Positions 39,749 to 46,399 of a DNA stretch of 64,000 bases are shown piece after piece; positions within the stretch are counted from its first letter, which is position 1, and every line of letters begins with the position of its first letter. Position numbers and translations under genes: made by a program. Location of the stretch: IMG/VR virus record IMGVR_UViG_3300042559_000447, positions 1 through 64,000 of that record; one strand, written 5' to 3'. The notes beneath the pieces were generated by a model. That model saw only the letters and a program-made list of their open reading frames with translations, was not told where the DNA came from and made no database searches. The DNA comes from a virus.

Positions 39749-41610
39749 TGGAAATACTACCAAGTTTACTAGACAGACATCCGAAGTTTGACTTCGACGT
39801 ATGGAATAAAAAGTTCGGATTAGACCCCAACGCAACCCGTAGAGAGAAAGACGTATGGTGGGGAAATGAAAGAGAGCATTGGATGAAAGGTAGATTTGGT
39901 TTGACTGGTCCGCATTACTTTGCGCTGACACAAGCCACGATTAAGGATGCAACTGGTTACAGGATGAAACCCGTTTGGAGGGATCTTGATGATCTTATCT
40001 ATGGGGCTTATGATAAAGCCAGATCAACATCGTGGGACTTGATGGTAACAAAGCGTCGTGAGGCAGGACTTTCATTAACTTTTGGGGGCATCATTCCTAC
40101 ATGGGTAGCATTGACTCACCCGGGTTCTACGTCTCTATTGACATCTGCTGACAAGACTCGTCTAGAGGAAATGTACAAAGACAAGCTTCGTGTAGTGTAT
40201 GACGGACTAGATGATTACATCCGACCGGGAGTTATCTCTACTCGTCAGGCTGGTTATTTACACATGGGTAAACTAGATAACAAGACAGGGGGAATCTCTG
40301 GACTTGACTCTAAGATAGTAACTCGTGAAACTGTAGATAGTCCAACTGCACTTGAGGCGTATCGTGCAATGCACATTTTCTTGGACGAGTTCTTCCTTCA
40401 CCCTAAAGCAGATAAGGTTTATAGATCTGCACAGGCATCTGCCAAAAAGGGATTCTTAAAAGTGGCTCCTATTGTTATGGGAGGAAGTGCCGGGGAATCA
40501 TCGGTAGAAGGTCAAAAGAAAGGAGCTGAACTTTGGAAGAACGCTGAGATAATCAAGATGCTCACAGTATTCCTTCCGGGGTGGATGGGAATCATGGCTG
40601 CTCCAGAACTTGATGACACAGGAAAAGAAACAGGTAACATTGTTAACTTCTGTCCTAATGGTCACTCAGATCAAAAAGCAGCTACCGAATGGATTGAAAA
40701 AACCAGAGATAATTTAAATAAACTTGAAGACAAGTCTCACTTAGAGAACTTTATTAAGCAGTACCCCATAGATATTCAAGAAGTATTTAACGCCAATGCT
40801 AAAGGAGCACTTCCACAGGACGTTATTCACCGCTTGAATGAGCAAGAAAGGATACTGCTCGGAAACCCCCCACCAGTCGAAAGAGCAAACATTATATTAA
40901 CAAATGATGCGTCTGAGAATCGAATATTTAATATTCACCCGAGTAAGAGTGGGAAGTTTGTAATTCTTGAAAGGCCCAAAAATGACCATTTTTACATAGC
41001 TGGGATGGACCCGATTCCATTTACGAGTGCGAAGCTAAATGATGGGTCTGACAACTGTATTACCATAAAAGATGTCGATACAAATCGTTATGTGGCTTTC
41101 TATAAAGAACGAGCCATCGATCCAGATGTCATAATGGAAAACAACATCCGACTTCAGGATGCTTATCTTGGGGCTAAGGTTATGGTCGAGGCAAACAGAG
41201 GAGGAGTTATCATCGATCAGTACAAGCAAAGAGGAAGAACTGACTTACTTGCCAGAAGACCTACGTTATTGGGTAAGACATTTGCAGCGACAATGAACGA
41301 TGCTCTTGCTTGGGGTTGGCATAAGAACGATCACACAGCGGAGAGGGCAAACTCATACATCATCGATTACCTCAGAAAGAACTGGGACCAAGTATACTTC
41401 CAAGAAATAATCGACGAGGCCAAAAACTATTTGGTTGATAATACGGACTTATTAGATGCCGTGATCTCTTGTGAAATCTATCATAAGAACTTGGTAGAGA
41501 AGAATAAGAAAACCGTCCCAGTTGAGACGGTTAAAAAGATGATTCCGGTTATTGAGTATATTAATGGTAGAGCCGTGAAGGTCTGGAAAGAGGTAAGGAT
41601 TACTTCTTAG
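39748..41610 (+). CDS. terL: terminase large subunit
   Basis: 620 residues. The ATPase is shown by an unusual Walker A, TKRREAGLS (residues 101-109, with Arg-Arg-Glu-Ala-Gly before Leu-Ser instead of GKS/T) and a Walker B MHIFLDEF near 211. The nuclease is shown by FYIAGMDPIPFT near 410 and by VEANRGGVIIDQYKQ near 480. It packages DNA into the prohead and cuts it. It is on the plus strand, unlike the portal and capsid, and its end overlaps the convergent minus-strand gene by 11 bp. Confidence 0.85.
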   Translation: MEILPSLLDRHPKFDFDVWNKKFGLDPNATRREKDVWWGNEREHWMKGRFGLTGPHYFALTQATIKDATGYRMKPVWRDLDDLIYGAYDKARSTSWDLMVTKRREAGLSLTFGGIIPTWVALTHPGSTSLLTSADKTRLEEMYKDKLRVVYDGLDDYIRPGVISTRQAGYLHMGKLDNKTGGISGLDSKIVTRETVDSPTALEAYRAMHIFLDEFFLHPKADKVYRSAQASAKKGFLKVAPIVMGGSAGESSVEGQKKGAELWKNAEIIKMLTVFLPGWMGIMAAPELDDTGKETGNIVNFCPNGHSDQKAATEWIEKTRDNLNKLEDKSHLENFIKQYPIDIQEVFNANAKGALPQDVIHRLNEQERILLGNPPPVERANIILTNDASENRIFNIHPSKSGKFVILERPKNDHFYIAGMDPIPFTSAKLNDGSDNCITIKDVDTNRYVAFYKERAIDPDVIMENNIRLQDAYLGAKVMVEANRGGVIIDQYKQRGRTDLLARRPTLLGKTFAATMNDALAWGWHKNDHTAERANSYIIDYLRKNWDQVYFQEIIDEAKNYLVDNTDLLDAVISCEIYHKNLVEKNKKTVPVETVKKMIPVIEYINGRAVKVWKEVRITS

Positions 41611-41875
41611 TAGATTTCCCATTAGAACCGTTACGAGCACGATTCTTGCTTCTAGATTCGGTTACAAGTTTACCACTTTTTGTATGGCTAAGATCTACGC
41701 CACTAGCATGACGCTTTCCATATATTCCACGCTTGCGAGCCTCACGATTTAGTTCAACTCTTTTCTTAACCTCAGAAGGTTTCTTGTTGTATTCCTTCTG
41801 ATAGGACAAATCTCTACCAGTAGCTTTATTGCTTCCTGGTCTAGTATTCTTTCCAACAATCTTATTTCGTGGCAC
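41600..41875 (-). CDS. small basic HNH-like/virion-associated protein
   Basis: 91 residues, very basic: GKNTRPGSNKATGRDLSYQK then KKPSEVKKRVELNREARKRG and HASGVDLSHTKSGKLV. It resembles small phage proteins whose full versions carry an HNH-like DHK-type site; here only the HASGVDLSH part is left, so nuclease activity is doubtful. It overlaps the terL stop tail to tail and the next gene at its start. It may be a capsid or DNA-associated protein. Confidence 0.55.
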   Translation of the reverse strand: MPRNKIVGKNTRPGSNKATGRDLSYQKEYNKKPSEVKKRVELNREARKRGIYGKRHASGVDLSHTKSGKLVTESRSKNRARNGSNGKSTKK

Positions 41876-42206
41876 TTATTATCTCCTTTTGATTAGTTGC
41901 TAACTTAAAAGTTATATCGGCTTCCCATCTCTTTACTTCTTTACCGTCCTTATAAAGAATCAAAGTAGGTAAGGAGTGAATGTTTGCCAATTTCTTAAAC
42001 TCTGGTCTCTTGTCTAAATCTACATAGTGATAACGCACAAAGGCACTATTCTGCCAAGCGTAATCATTTTTCTTATTGAATGATGCGTTATATTGTACTA
42101 CCCATAGACCTTGTCTGAAGTTAGGCTCAGGTTGTTTCTGAGACCCCCCTACAAACACTAGTGCAGCAAGTGTTGCACTAATTGCAAAAGCAAGTATTGT
42201 TTTCAT
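41862..42206 (-). CDS. thioredoxin-fold secreted protein lacking the CXXC site
   Basis: 114 residues with an N-terminal signal peptide (LAFAISATLAALVFVGG). The remainder has the thioredoxin outline: WVVQYNASFNKKNDY (where FYAxWCxxC would be), YHYVDLDKRPEFKKLANIHSLPTLILYKDGKEV with the conserved cis-Pro LPT. Both active-site cysteines are replaced. It may act as a chaperone or periplasmic binding protein. A copy of the dispersed motif is coded as GSQ after the signal peptide. Confidence 0.65.
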   Translation of the reverse strand: MKTILAFAISATLAALVFVGGSQKQPEPNFRQGLWVVQYNASFNKKNDYAWQNSAFVRYHYVDLDKRPEFKKLANIHSLPTLILYKDGKEVKRWEADITFKLATNQKEIISATK

Positions 42207-42478
42207 TTGAGTAGTTTTTCCTCTATGCGATCTAGTCTCTTATTGATTTCCTCAATATTCTTTTGAGTATTCATAACAGACTCACGAATCAATTGGTCTT
42301 TCAACTCCCACTCTGTTTTCGTGACAGGAGGTTGTGGTAAACGCTTTGCTTCATCGATGTCTTGACTCAACTTGTAGTAGACACCCATAGTTGAGATGAC
42401 CCCGGAGATAATTACGATGAGTAATTCCAAAGTAATGTTAAAGCGAGTGCCTTTGTCAAGTTTTATTTCGTTTTCCAT
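42203..42478 (-). CDS. membrane protein with C-terminal coiled coil
   Basis: 91 residues: one membrane helix (ITLELLIVIISGVISTMGVYY) and a long coiled coil (NTQKNIEEINKRLDRIEEKLL). The layout recalls XhlA-type or Rz-helper lysis proteins, but no family match is firm. Start and stop overlap its neighbours. Confidence 0.6.
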   Translation of the reverse strand: MENEIKLDKGTRFNITLELLIVIISGVISTMGVYYKLSQDIDEAKRLPQPPVTKTEWELKDQLIRESVMNTQKNIEEINKRLDRIEEKLLK

Positions 42479-42483
42479 AGTTA

Positions 42484-42738
42484 TTATTGAGAAATGTAAT
42501 CAGGTCCGCTAAAAACAACATCAAACTCTTCTGGTTCTCCCAGGATTTCCAACATTGATTTGTCGTACCGTATAAAGTAGAAAATTGGATTGTTTAGATT
42601 TGCGATTTCATATTCGCACCAATTCTTTGTTACTGAATCTTCAGAAACTGGTATGCCATAAAATACATCTAGTTGCTCTATAGCAGCCGATGCACTTTCA
42701 GAATCATTATACTTATAACCAGTTATTTTCTGTATCAT
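42484..42738 (-). CDS. hypothetical protein
   Basis: 84 residues, acidic, alpha/beta (AIEQLDVFYGIPVSEDSV). It lies next to tail proteins and may be a tail-fibre chaperone or completion factor. No family recognised. Confidence 0.5.
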   Translation of the reverse strand: MIQKITGYKYNDSESASAAIEQLDVFYGIPVSEDSVTKNWCEYEIANLNNPIFYFIRYDKSMLEILGEPEEFDVVFSGPDYISQ

Positions 42739-43568
42739 ATTCTATAGTAAGTTTTTTGATTTATCATTATGTCAGAATGTTCTGCTCCCACTTTCTTATC
42801 TGAATACCCAATTATCTCTGGCATCCACCCTGTAAGCGGAGACCCTGCCCAAAACGACATAACCCCTACAATGTTAAATGATGCATTGGCGTTTATTGAG
42901 TATCCGAATACACCATCCTTCCACCCTTCTACAGTAGTTCCATTTGATAAGGCAGATAGTCCTGCTAGGTAGTTTTCACCCTTATCTATTATTAGTTGAT
43001 ATGAGCCACCAAACCAAAAATAACCACCAAAATTATGAAATATAAAACCATTACCTCCATTATCACTTACAATACCTCCAAATCCAGACGCAAATGCCTC
43101 AAACTGAATATTCAACACAGGATAAAAAGACCAAGTATTTCTAACTTGTGGGGTCACAAATGTTAAAAATGAATTACCAAAAAAATATGGAGAATTTACA
43201 AAATTCCCTTTTTTGTTTTGTATACCAATTACCCCACTTGAATAAATCAAGGGTTGTTGTAATACATTTGTTTGTTGGAGATCATTTCCTACAGTACTCT
43301 GATCATAAAACCTTACTAAATATCCTTCACCGGCCCCACAAAAACTGACAAGGTCGGCAATGTCTAAATACCCATCAGAAAATCCAATATTTTTTTCAGT
43401 ATTGTCTGTTGATCTTCTTATCCTTATGCAACTACCAGTATATGCAGTTCTCAGTTTTCTATATGAGAATCCAAATAACTGGTTGGAAGAAACAACATCA
43501 AAAACAGGAGAAACCTCTAGAGAGTTTCTGTAGCGATTTAAACCAAGACCTACACCAACTCCAATCAT
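42735..43568 (-). CDS. tail protein with arabinofuranosidase-like (concanavalin) domain
   Basis: 277 residues. The sequence follows the alpha-L-arabinofuranosidase B catalytic-domain pattern used in phage receptor-binding proteins: YRKLRTAYTGSCIRIRRSTD, FSDGYLDIADLVSFCGAGEG, VRFYDQSTVGNDLQQ, then QQPLIYSSG. It is followed by a beta-sandwich second half (FGGYFWFGGSYQL, EGWKDGVFGY). It likely binds or cuts surface polysaccharide. Whether the catalytic residues are kept cannot be told. Confidence 0.7.
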   Translation of the reverse strand: MIGVGVGLGLNRYRNSLEVSPVFDVVSSNQLFGFSYRKLRTAYTGSCIRIRRSTDNTEKNIGFSDGYLDIADLVSFCGAGEGYLVRFYDQSTVGNDLQQTNVLQQPLIYSSGVIGIQNKKGNFVNSPYFFGNSFLTFVTPQVRNTWSFYPVLNIQFEAFASGFGGIVSDNGGNGFIFHNFGGYFWFGGSYQLIIDKGENYLAGLSALSNGTTVEGWKDGVFGYSINANASFNIVGVMSFWAGSPLTGWMPEIIGYSDKKVGAEHSDIMINQKTYYRI

Positions 43569-43616
43569 CTTAACGAATTATTATATTACATGAACCAATT
43601 CTGAAACCCATGTTCA

Positions 43617-43892
43617 TTAGATTCCGTAAGCAATTAAAGACCCACTTAATAAGGTGATTGATGTTAAATAGCTTCCTTTTGGCATTACCCAATATGCTCC
43701 TTGGTAAAGGGTCTGAGACCCAAACTGAGATACGATATTGTTTCCATTTCTATCGATTGCTGCTGCAATAACTGCATCACTATTGACAATGAAACTCTGG
43801 AAAGATCCTGTAATTGCAGATGTGCCATATACCATTGTAGAACCTGTTAGTCCAGCTGAGTAATCTAGAGTTCTTGAAAATACTTCTTGCAT
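43617..43892 (-). CDS. short copy of the tail-protein N-domain
   Basis: 91 residues from the ATG beginning MQEVFSRTLDYSAG. It matches the first 90 residues of the 353-residue gene at 44186-45247 (GSQT versus GGQT, LSGSLIAYG shared) but ends before the variable domain. The promoter element TATCTTTG abuts its start. It may be a leftover after domain loss or a small adaptor. Confidence 0.65.
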   Translation of the reverse strand: MQEVFSRTLDYSAGLTGSTMVYGTSAITGSFQSFIVNSDAVIAAAIDRNGNNIVSQFGSQTLYQGAYWVMPKGSYLTSITLLSGSLIAYGI

Positions 43893-43897
43893 AATAA

Positions 43898-43905
43898 CAA
43901 AGATA
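43898..43905 (-). promoter_or_regulatory. promoter element TATCTTTG, near-leaderless
   Basis: The minus-strand TATCTTTG is followed by TTATTATG. The same element with the same spacing lies before the long paralogue at 45252-45259. Confidence 0.5.
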
Positions 43906-43926
43906 ATAAATTTATACAAAAAAGAA

Positions 43927-43946
43927 AAGCGAGATTATCCTCGCTT
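43927..43946 (-). terminator. terminator AAGCGAG hairpin
   Basis: AAGCGAG pairs with CTCGCTT around a 6-nt loop; on the minus strand TTCTTTTTT follows. Duplicated at 45281-45300. Confidence 0.75.
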
Positions 43947-43961
43947 CCTTATGTGGTTTTA

Positions 43962-44189
43962 TTATTCGTTGCTGGGGAAAGGTGGTGATGGTTTAGGGAT
44001 GTACTCGCCTTCGGACAAGTTTAGAATCCAAGACCACTCGGTTGACGCTATTTGCTCTTTATCTTGGTCAGATAAAAACAAAAACCAAATATCATTGATG
44101 TCCTGTACACAATTAAAGAGCTCATAAGGCGCATAAAATTGACCTTGTACTTGAGTGTATTGTTCAGTAGTTAAAATATATCCTATCAT
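43962..44189 (-). CDS. small tail-associated protein
   Basis: 75 residues, acidic, Trp/Tyr/Phe-rich (EWSWILNLSEGEYIPKPSPPF), no membrane segment. It overlaps the start of the downstream side of the tail gene by 4 bp and ends in the terminator. A tail-fibre assembly chaperone is plausible by position. Confidence 0.55.
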   Translation of the reverse strand: MIGYILTTEQYTQVQGQFYAPYELFNCVQDINDIWFLFLSDQDKEQIASTEWSWILNLSEGEYIPKPSPPFPSNE

Positions 44190-45247
44190 ACCACTTGTCT
44201 TGTTAAGGTTGTTTGGAATGCCTGTACCGCATCGTAGAACTTTTCAGCCTCTAGATCACTTAGTCCTTCCCCTATTGAAGCAAAGCTAATTTGGTAGGCT
44301 GCACTATTTCCGTGAGATATTGAGTCAAAAAAAGCCCCGATTGGTATATTTGTGTTAGGAAGATACGCCTGAGTTTGTGTTGATGTGTTTGAACCAAATA
44401 AATTCCTGTTCTTAAACACCTTAGCCATTGAAGCGGATGTTCTAGTTGCTATATAAAATCCTTTTGTTACAGTGTTTGTAACCGAAATTCTGTTGTTAAA
44501 GTCAGAAAGGTCTACCAATAAATTTCCATTTGTAAACCTTGGATATAGCTGAATAATTGGCAAATATGTAGTATTGTTATCAGAGTTACCCATTAATACG
44601 CCACTAGAAGCAGGAGCATCTGTTCTTGTGTATATTGAAATATGAAAATCATTAACCGCCAAATTGTTTCTAGTATTTAAACCGGTGAGCATATATGTAC
44701 TCGCTCCGTTACCCTCTACTCCTTGCTCACTTATTGCCCAACCACTGCTAAAAGTTCCGGTAAAGTCAGAACTCATTAAATTCTGCGCACATGATGCTGC
44801 ACTTGCCCCTACCATAGGATATACGGCTTTCATTTTACTCCAAATACCATCAGCTTTCATTTGAATCACAATGGTATCAATAGCCGCTTGTTGAGTTGTC
44901 GATAACGTACCTCCAGCCGTTGCAACTCTATTAAAAAATGCTTGTGCGTCAGCATCGAACGGAGAAGTTGTCCGAACTCCATAAGCAATCAATGAGCCAC
45001 TTGAAAGAGTTATCGATGTGAAATATTTGCCCTTGGGTAATCCCCAGTATAACCCTCGCTTTAAGGTCTGACCACCAAACTGAGACACGACATTATTTCC
45101 ATTTTCATCCAATGCGGCTGAAATTATTGCATTGTTGTTAACACTAAAACCTTGAAATACTCCGGTAACAGGAGAAGTTCCGCTTATTACAACAGAACCT
45201 ACTAACCCTACTGAATAATCTAAACTATTAGAAAAGATTTCTCTCAC
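44186..45247 (-). CDS. tail fibre or receptor-binding protein
   Basis: 353 residues from a GTG start. Residues 1-90 are the domain shared with the short gene at 43617; a small helical linker (DADAQAFFNRVATAGGTLS) leads to a lectin-like jelly-roll part (DFHISIYTRTDAPASSGVLMG, GFYIATRTSASMAKVFKNRN, ISFASIGEGLSDLEAEKFYDAVQAFQ). This arrangement is common in Bacteroidota phage tail fibres and prophage adhesins. It is likely host-range determining. Confidence 0.7.
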   Translation of the reverse strand: MREIFSNSLDYSVGLVGSVVISGTSPVTGVFQGFSVNNNAIISAALDENGNNVVSQFGGQTLKRGLYWGLPKGKYFTSITLSSGSLIAYGVRTTSPFDADAQAFFNRVATAGGTLSTTQQAAIDTIVIQMKADGIWSKMKAVYPMVGASAASCAQNLMSSDFTGTFSSGWAISEQGVEGNGASTYMLTGLNTRNNLAVNDFHISIYTRTDAPASSGVLMGNSDNNTTYLPIIQLYPRFTNGNLLVDLSDFNNRISVTNTVTKGFYIATRTSASMAKVFKNRNLFGSNTSTQTQAYLPNTNIPIGAFFDSISHGNSAAYQISFASIGEGLSDLEAEKFYDAVQAFQTTLTRQVV

Positions 45248-45251
45248 TTAA

Positions 45252-45259
45252 CAAAGATA
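45252..45259 (-). promoter_or_regulatory. promoter element TATCTTTG for the tail fibre gene
   Basis: Five bases separate it from the GTG start. It is the second copy of the promoter plus terminator unit at 43898-43946. Confidence 0.5.
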
Positions 45260-45280
45260 ATAAATTTATGTAAAAAAGAA

Positions 45281-45300
45281 AAGCGAGATTATCCTCGCTT
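45281..45300 (-). terminator. terminator AAGCGAG hairpin (second copy)
   Basis: The same 7-bp hairpin followed on the minus strand by a T-rich run. The stop codon of the small gene at 45289 lies in its loop, so this gene and the terminator are fused. Confidence 0.7.
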
Positions 45301-45438
45301 CTTTGCTGTCTTTGCAGACTGCTTAAATGCTTTGCTTGTGGGAGCACCTTTTGAACCAGGCTTTCTCATCTTCTCCCCACTACCTTCTGCTATTCTTTTG
45401 CGTTTGGCGTGGATGTTTGCGTATAGTCCTGCTTTCAT
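45289..45438 (-). CDS. small lysine-rich protein, phage family
   Basis: 49 residues: MKAGLYANIHAKRKRIAEGS then GEKMRKPGSKGAPTSKAFKQ. This opening, MKxGLYxNIHAKRKRI, is typical of a widespread set of small phage proteins near structural genes. Very basic; probably virion- or DNA-associated. Its ATG overlaps the next gene's TGA. Confidence 0.7.
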   Translation of the reverse strand: MKAGLYANIHAKRKRIAEGSGEKMRKPGSKGAPTSKAFKQSAKTAKKRG

Positions 45439-45572
45439 TTGCCTTGCCCATTATATGGTTTTACATAGTTTTTGCTAGACTTAGACTTACTAGCCTTTGT
45501 CTTAGCATGGACTCCGGGTCTCTTGATAGAGGGTTTCGGAGTCCACTTGCTGACAGAAGTGGTTTTTGCCAT
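45435..45572 (-). CDS. small lysine-rich protein
   Basis: 45 residues: MAKTTSVSKWTPKPSIKRPG then a Ser/Lys-rich end (KASKSKSSKNYVK). Very basic and unstructured. It overlaps both neighbours. The prolines and lysines suggest a DNA- or capsid-surface-binding peptide. Confidence 0.6.
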   Translation of the reverse strand: MAKTTSVSKWTPKPSIKRPGVHAKTKASKSKSSKNYVKPYNGQGK

Positions 45573-45694
45573 TACTTCTTTTTAGACATTTTCTTAGCCA
45601 TTACTTTCTTAGCAGCAGCTTTAGCCATTGGCTTTTCCATCATCTTACCAGGCTTAGACATCATCTTAGCACTAGTTTTCTTACCGTACATCAT
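45572..45694 (-). CDS. small lysine/methionine-rich protein
   Basis: 40 residues, almost all Lys, Met, Ala and Ser (MMYGKKTSAKMMSKPGKMME at the start; MAKAAAKKVMAKKMSKKK at the end), reminiscent of histone-H1-like tails. It has its own promoter element just upstream. It could condense DNA in the capsid. Confidence 0.6.
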   Translation of the reverse strand: MMYGKKTSAKMMSKPGKMMEKPMAKAAAKKVMAKKMSKKK

Positions 45695-45697
45695 ATA

Positions 45698-45705
45698 CAA
45701 ATATA
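45698..45705 (-). promoter_or_regulatory. TATATTTG element before the small basic genes
   Basis: Minus-strand TATATTTG three bases upstream of the ATG of the lysine-rich gene. No clear TTG at the right distance. Confidence 0.45.
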
Positions 45706-45706
45706 A

Positions 45707-45898
45707 TTATTTTTTTCGTTTAGAAAGCCCTTTTGAAACAGCGGAGGTAATCATCTTCTCCATCTTCTTCATCTTAGCTGCTTTTTCTGCCTTTTCTTTC
45801 TTCTTGTAGGCAGCACTTTCTTCTTTCTCGATCTCGATTTTCATACCCTTGGGTACGCTAATGGATCTACTTGCGGATTTCTTTATAGATTTTTTCAT
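45707..45898 (-). CDS. lysine-rich protein
   Basis: 63 residues, about a third lysine (MKKSIKKSASRSISVPKGMK; AAYKKKEKAEKAAKMKKMEK), coiled-coil-like in the second half. Fourth in the run of basic proteins. No family recognised. Confidence 0.6.
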   Translation of the reverse strand: MKKSIKKSASRSISVPKGMKIEIEKEESAAYKKKEKAEKAAKMKKMEKMITSAVSKGLSKRKK

Positions 45899-45899
45899 A

Positions 45900-46205
45900 T
45901 TAACTTCCCTTCTTCCATTTTTTGCTTGGAGAAGCAGTCTTACTCGGACTCCATTTTACTTTGTCAGCCCAATAGGCAGCAGACATCTTTCCCTTAGAAA
46001 TGTTCTTGGCATGACGAGATTTAAACGCCTCACGCTGACCAGCAGTTTGATTTGTTTTAACGCCTTGTTGTCCAAAGCGAAGAGTCTTCACTTTGTCACC
46101 TTCTTTTGCCACTACTATGTGACTTTTCTTGGGATGACTAGGAGTGGCCTTGGGTTTATTATAACCTGAGACCCCAGCCCTTGCTAATCTAGGATCCTTT
46201 TTCAT
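45900..46205 (-). CDS. DUF6321 family protein
   Basis: 101 residues matching DUF6321, a family of basic phage proteins: KKDPRLARAGVSGYNKPKAT, PSHPKKSHIVVAKEGDKVKT, LRFGQQGVKTNQTAGQREAF, HAKNISKGKMSAAYWADKVK. Members are often coded near structural genes; DNA or capsid association is suspected but the role is unknown. The motif variant CCTGAGACCCC is coded as GVSG. Confidence 0.85.
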   Translation of the reverse strand: MKKDPRLARAGVSGYNKPKATPSHPKKSHIVVAKEGDKVKTLRFGQQGVKTNQTAGQREAFKSRHAKNISKGKMSAAYWADKVKWSPSKTASPSKKWKKGS

Positions 46206-46398
46206 ATCTTCTTACAAATTTTTCTGCAACAGAACCGGCAACCATTGTCATGGTCACAAACTCAACAGCCTCTACAGCTTCATTCTTTTCTGTTTTAAAC
46301 ATAAAAACAATGATGCATAGAAACCCAATAGTCCCTAAAACTCTCTTATGTGACACACCGTCACTCCCAGAGAACATTTCTTTTATAAATTGTTTCAT
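46189..46398 (-). CDS. candidate holin
   Basis: 69 residues with two hydrophobic stretches (RVLGTIGFLCIIVFMF and AVEFVTMTMVAGSVAEKF) and basic ends, a class II-like holin layout. It resembles short holins of Flavobacterium and related phages and sits near other lysis and tail genes. It would open the inner membrane for the endolysin. Function is inferred from topology. Confidence 0.65.
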   Translation of the reverse strand: MKQFIKEMFSGSDGVSHKRVLGTIGFLCIIVFMFKTEKNEAVEAVEFVTMTMVAGSVAEKFVRRYEKGS

Positions 46399-46399
46399 A

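Noticed and set aside
45327-46169. Plus-strand frames opposite the small basic proteins
   Set aside because: They are mirror frames of lysine-rich genes, giving Phe/Leu/Ser-rich sequences without start signals.
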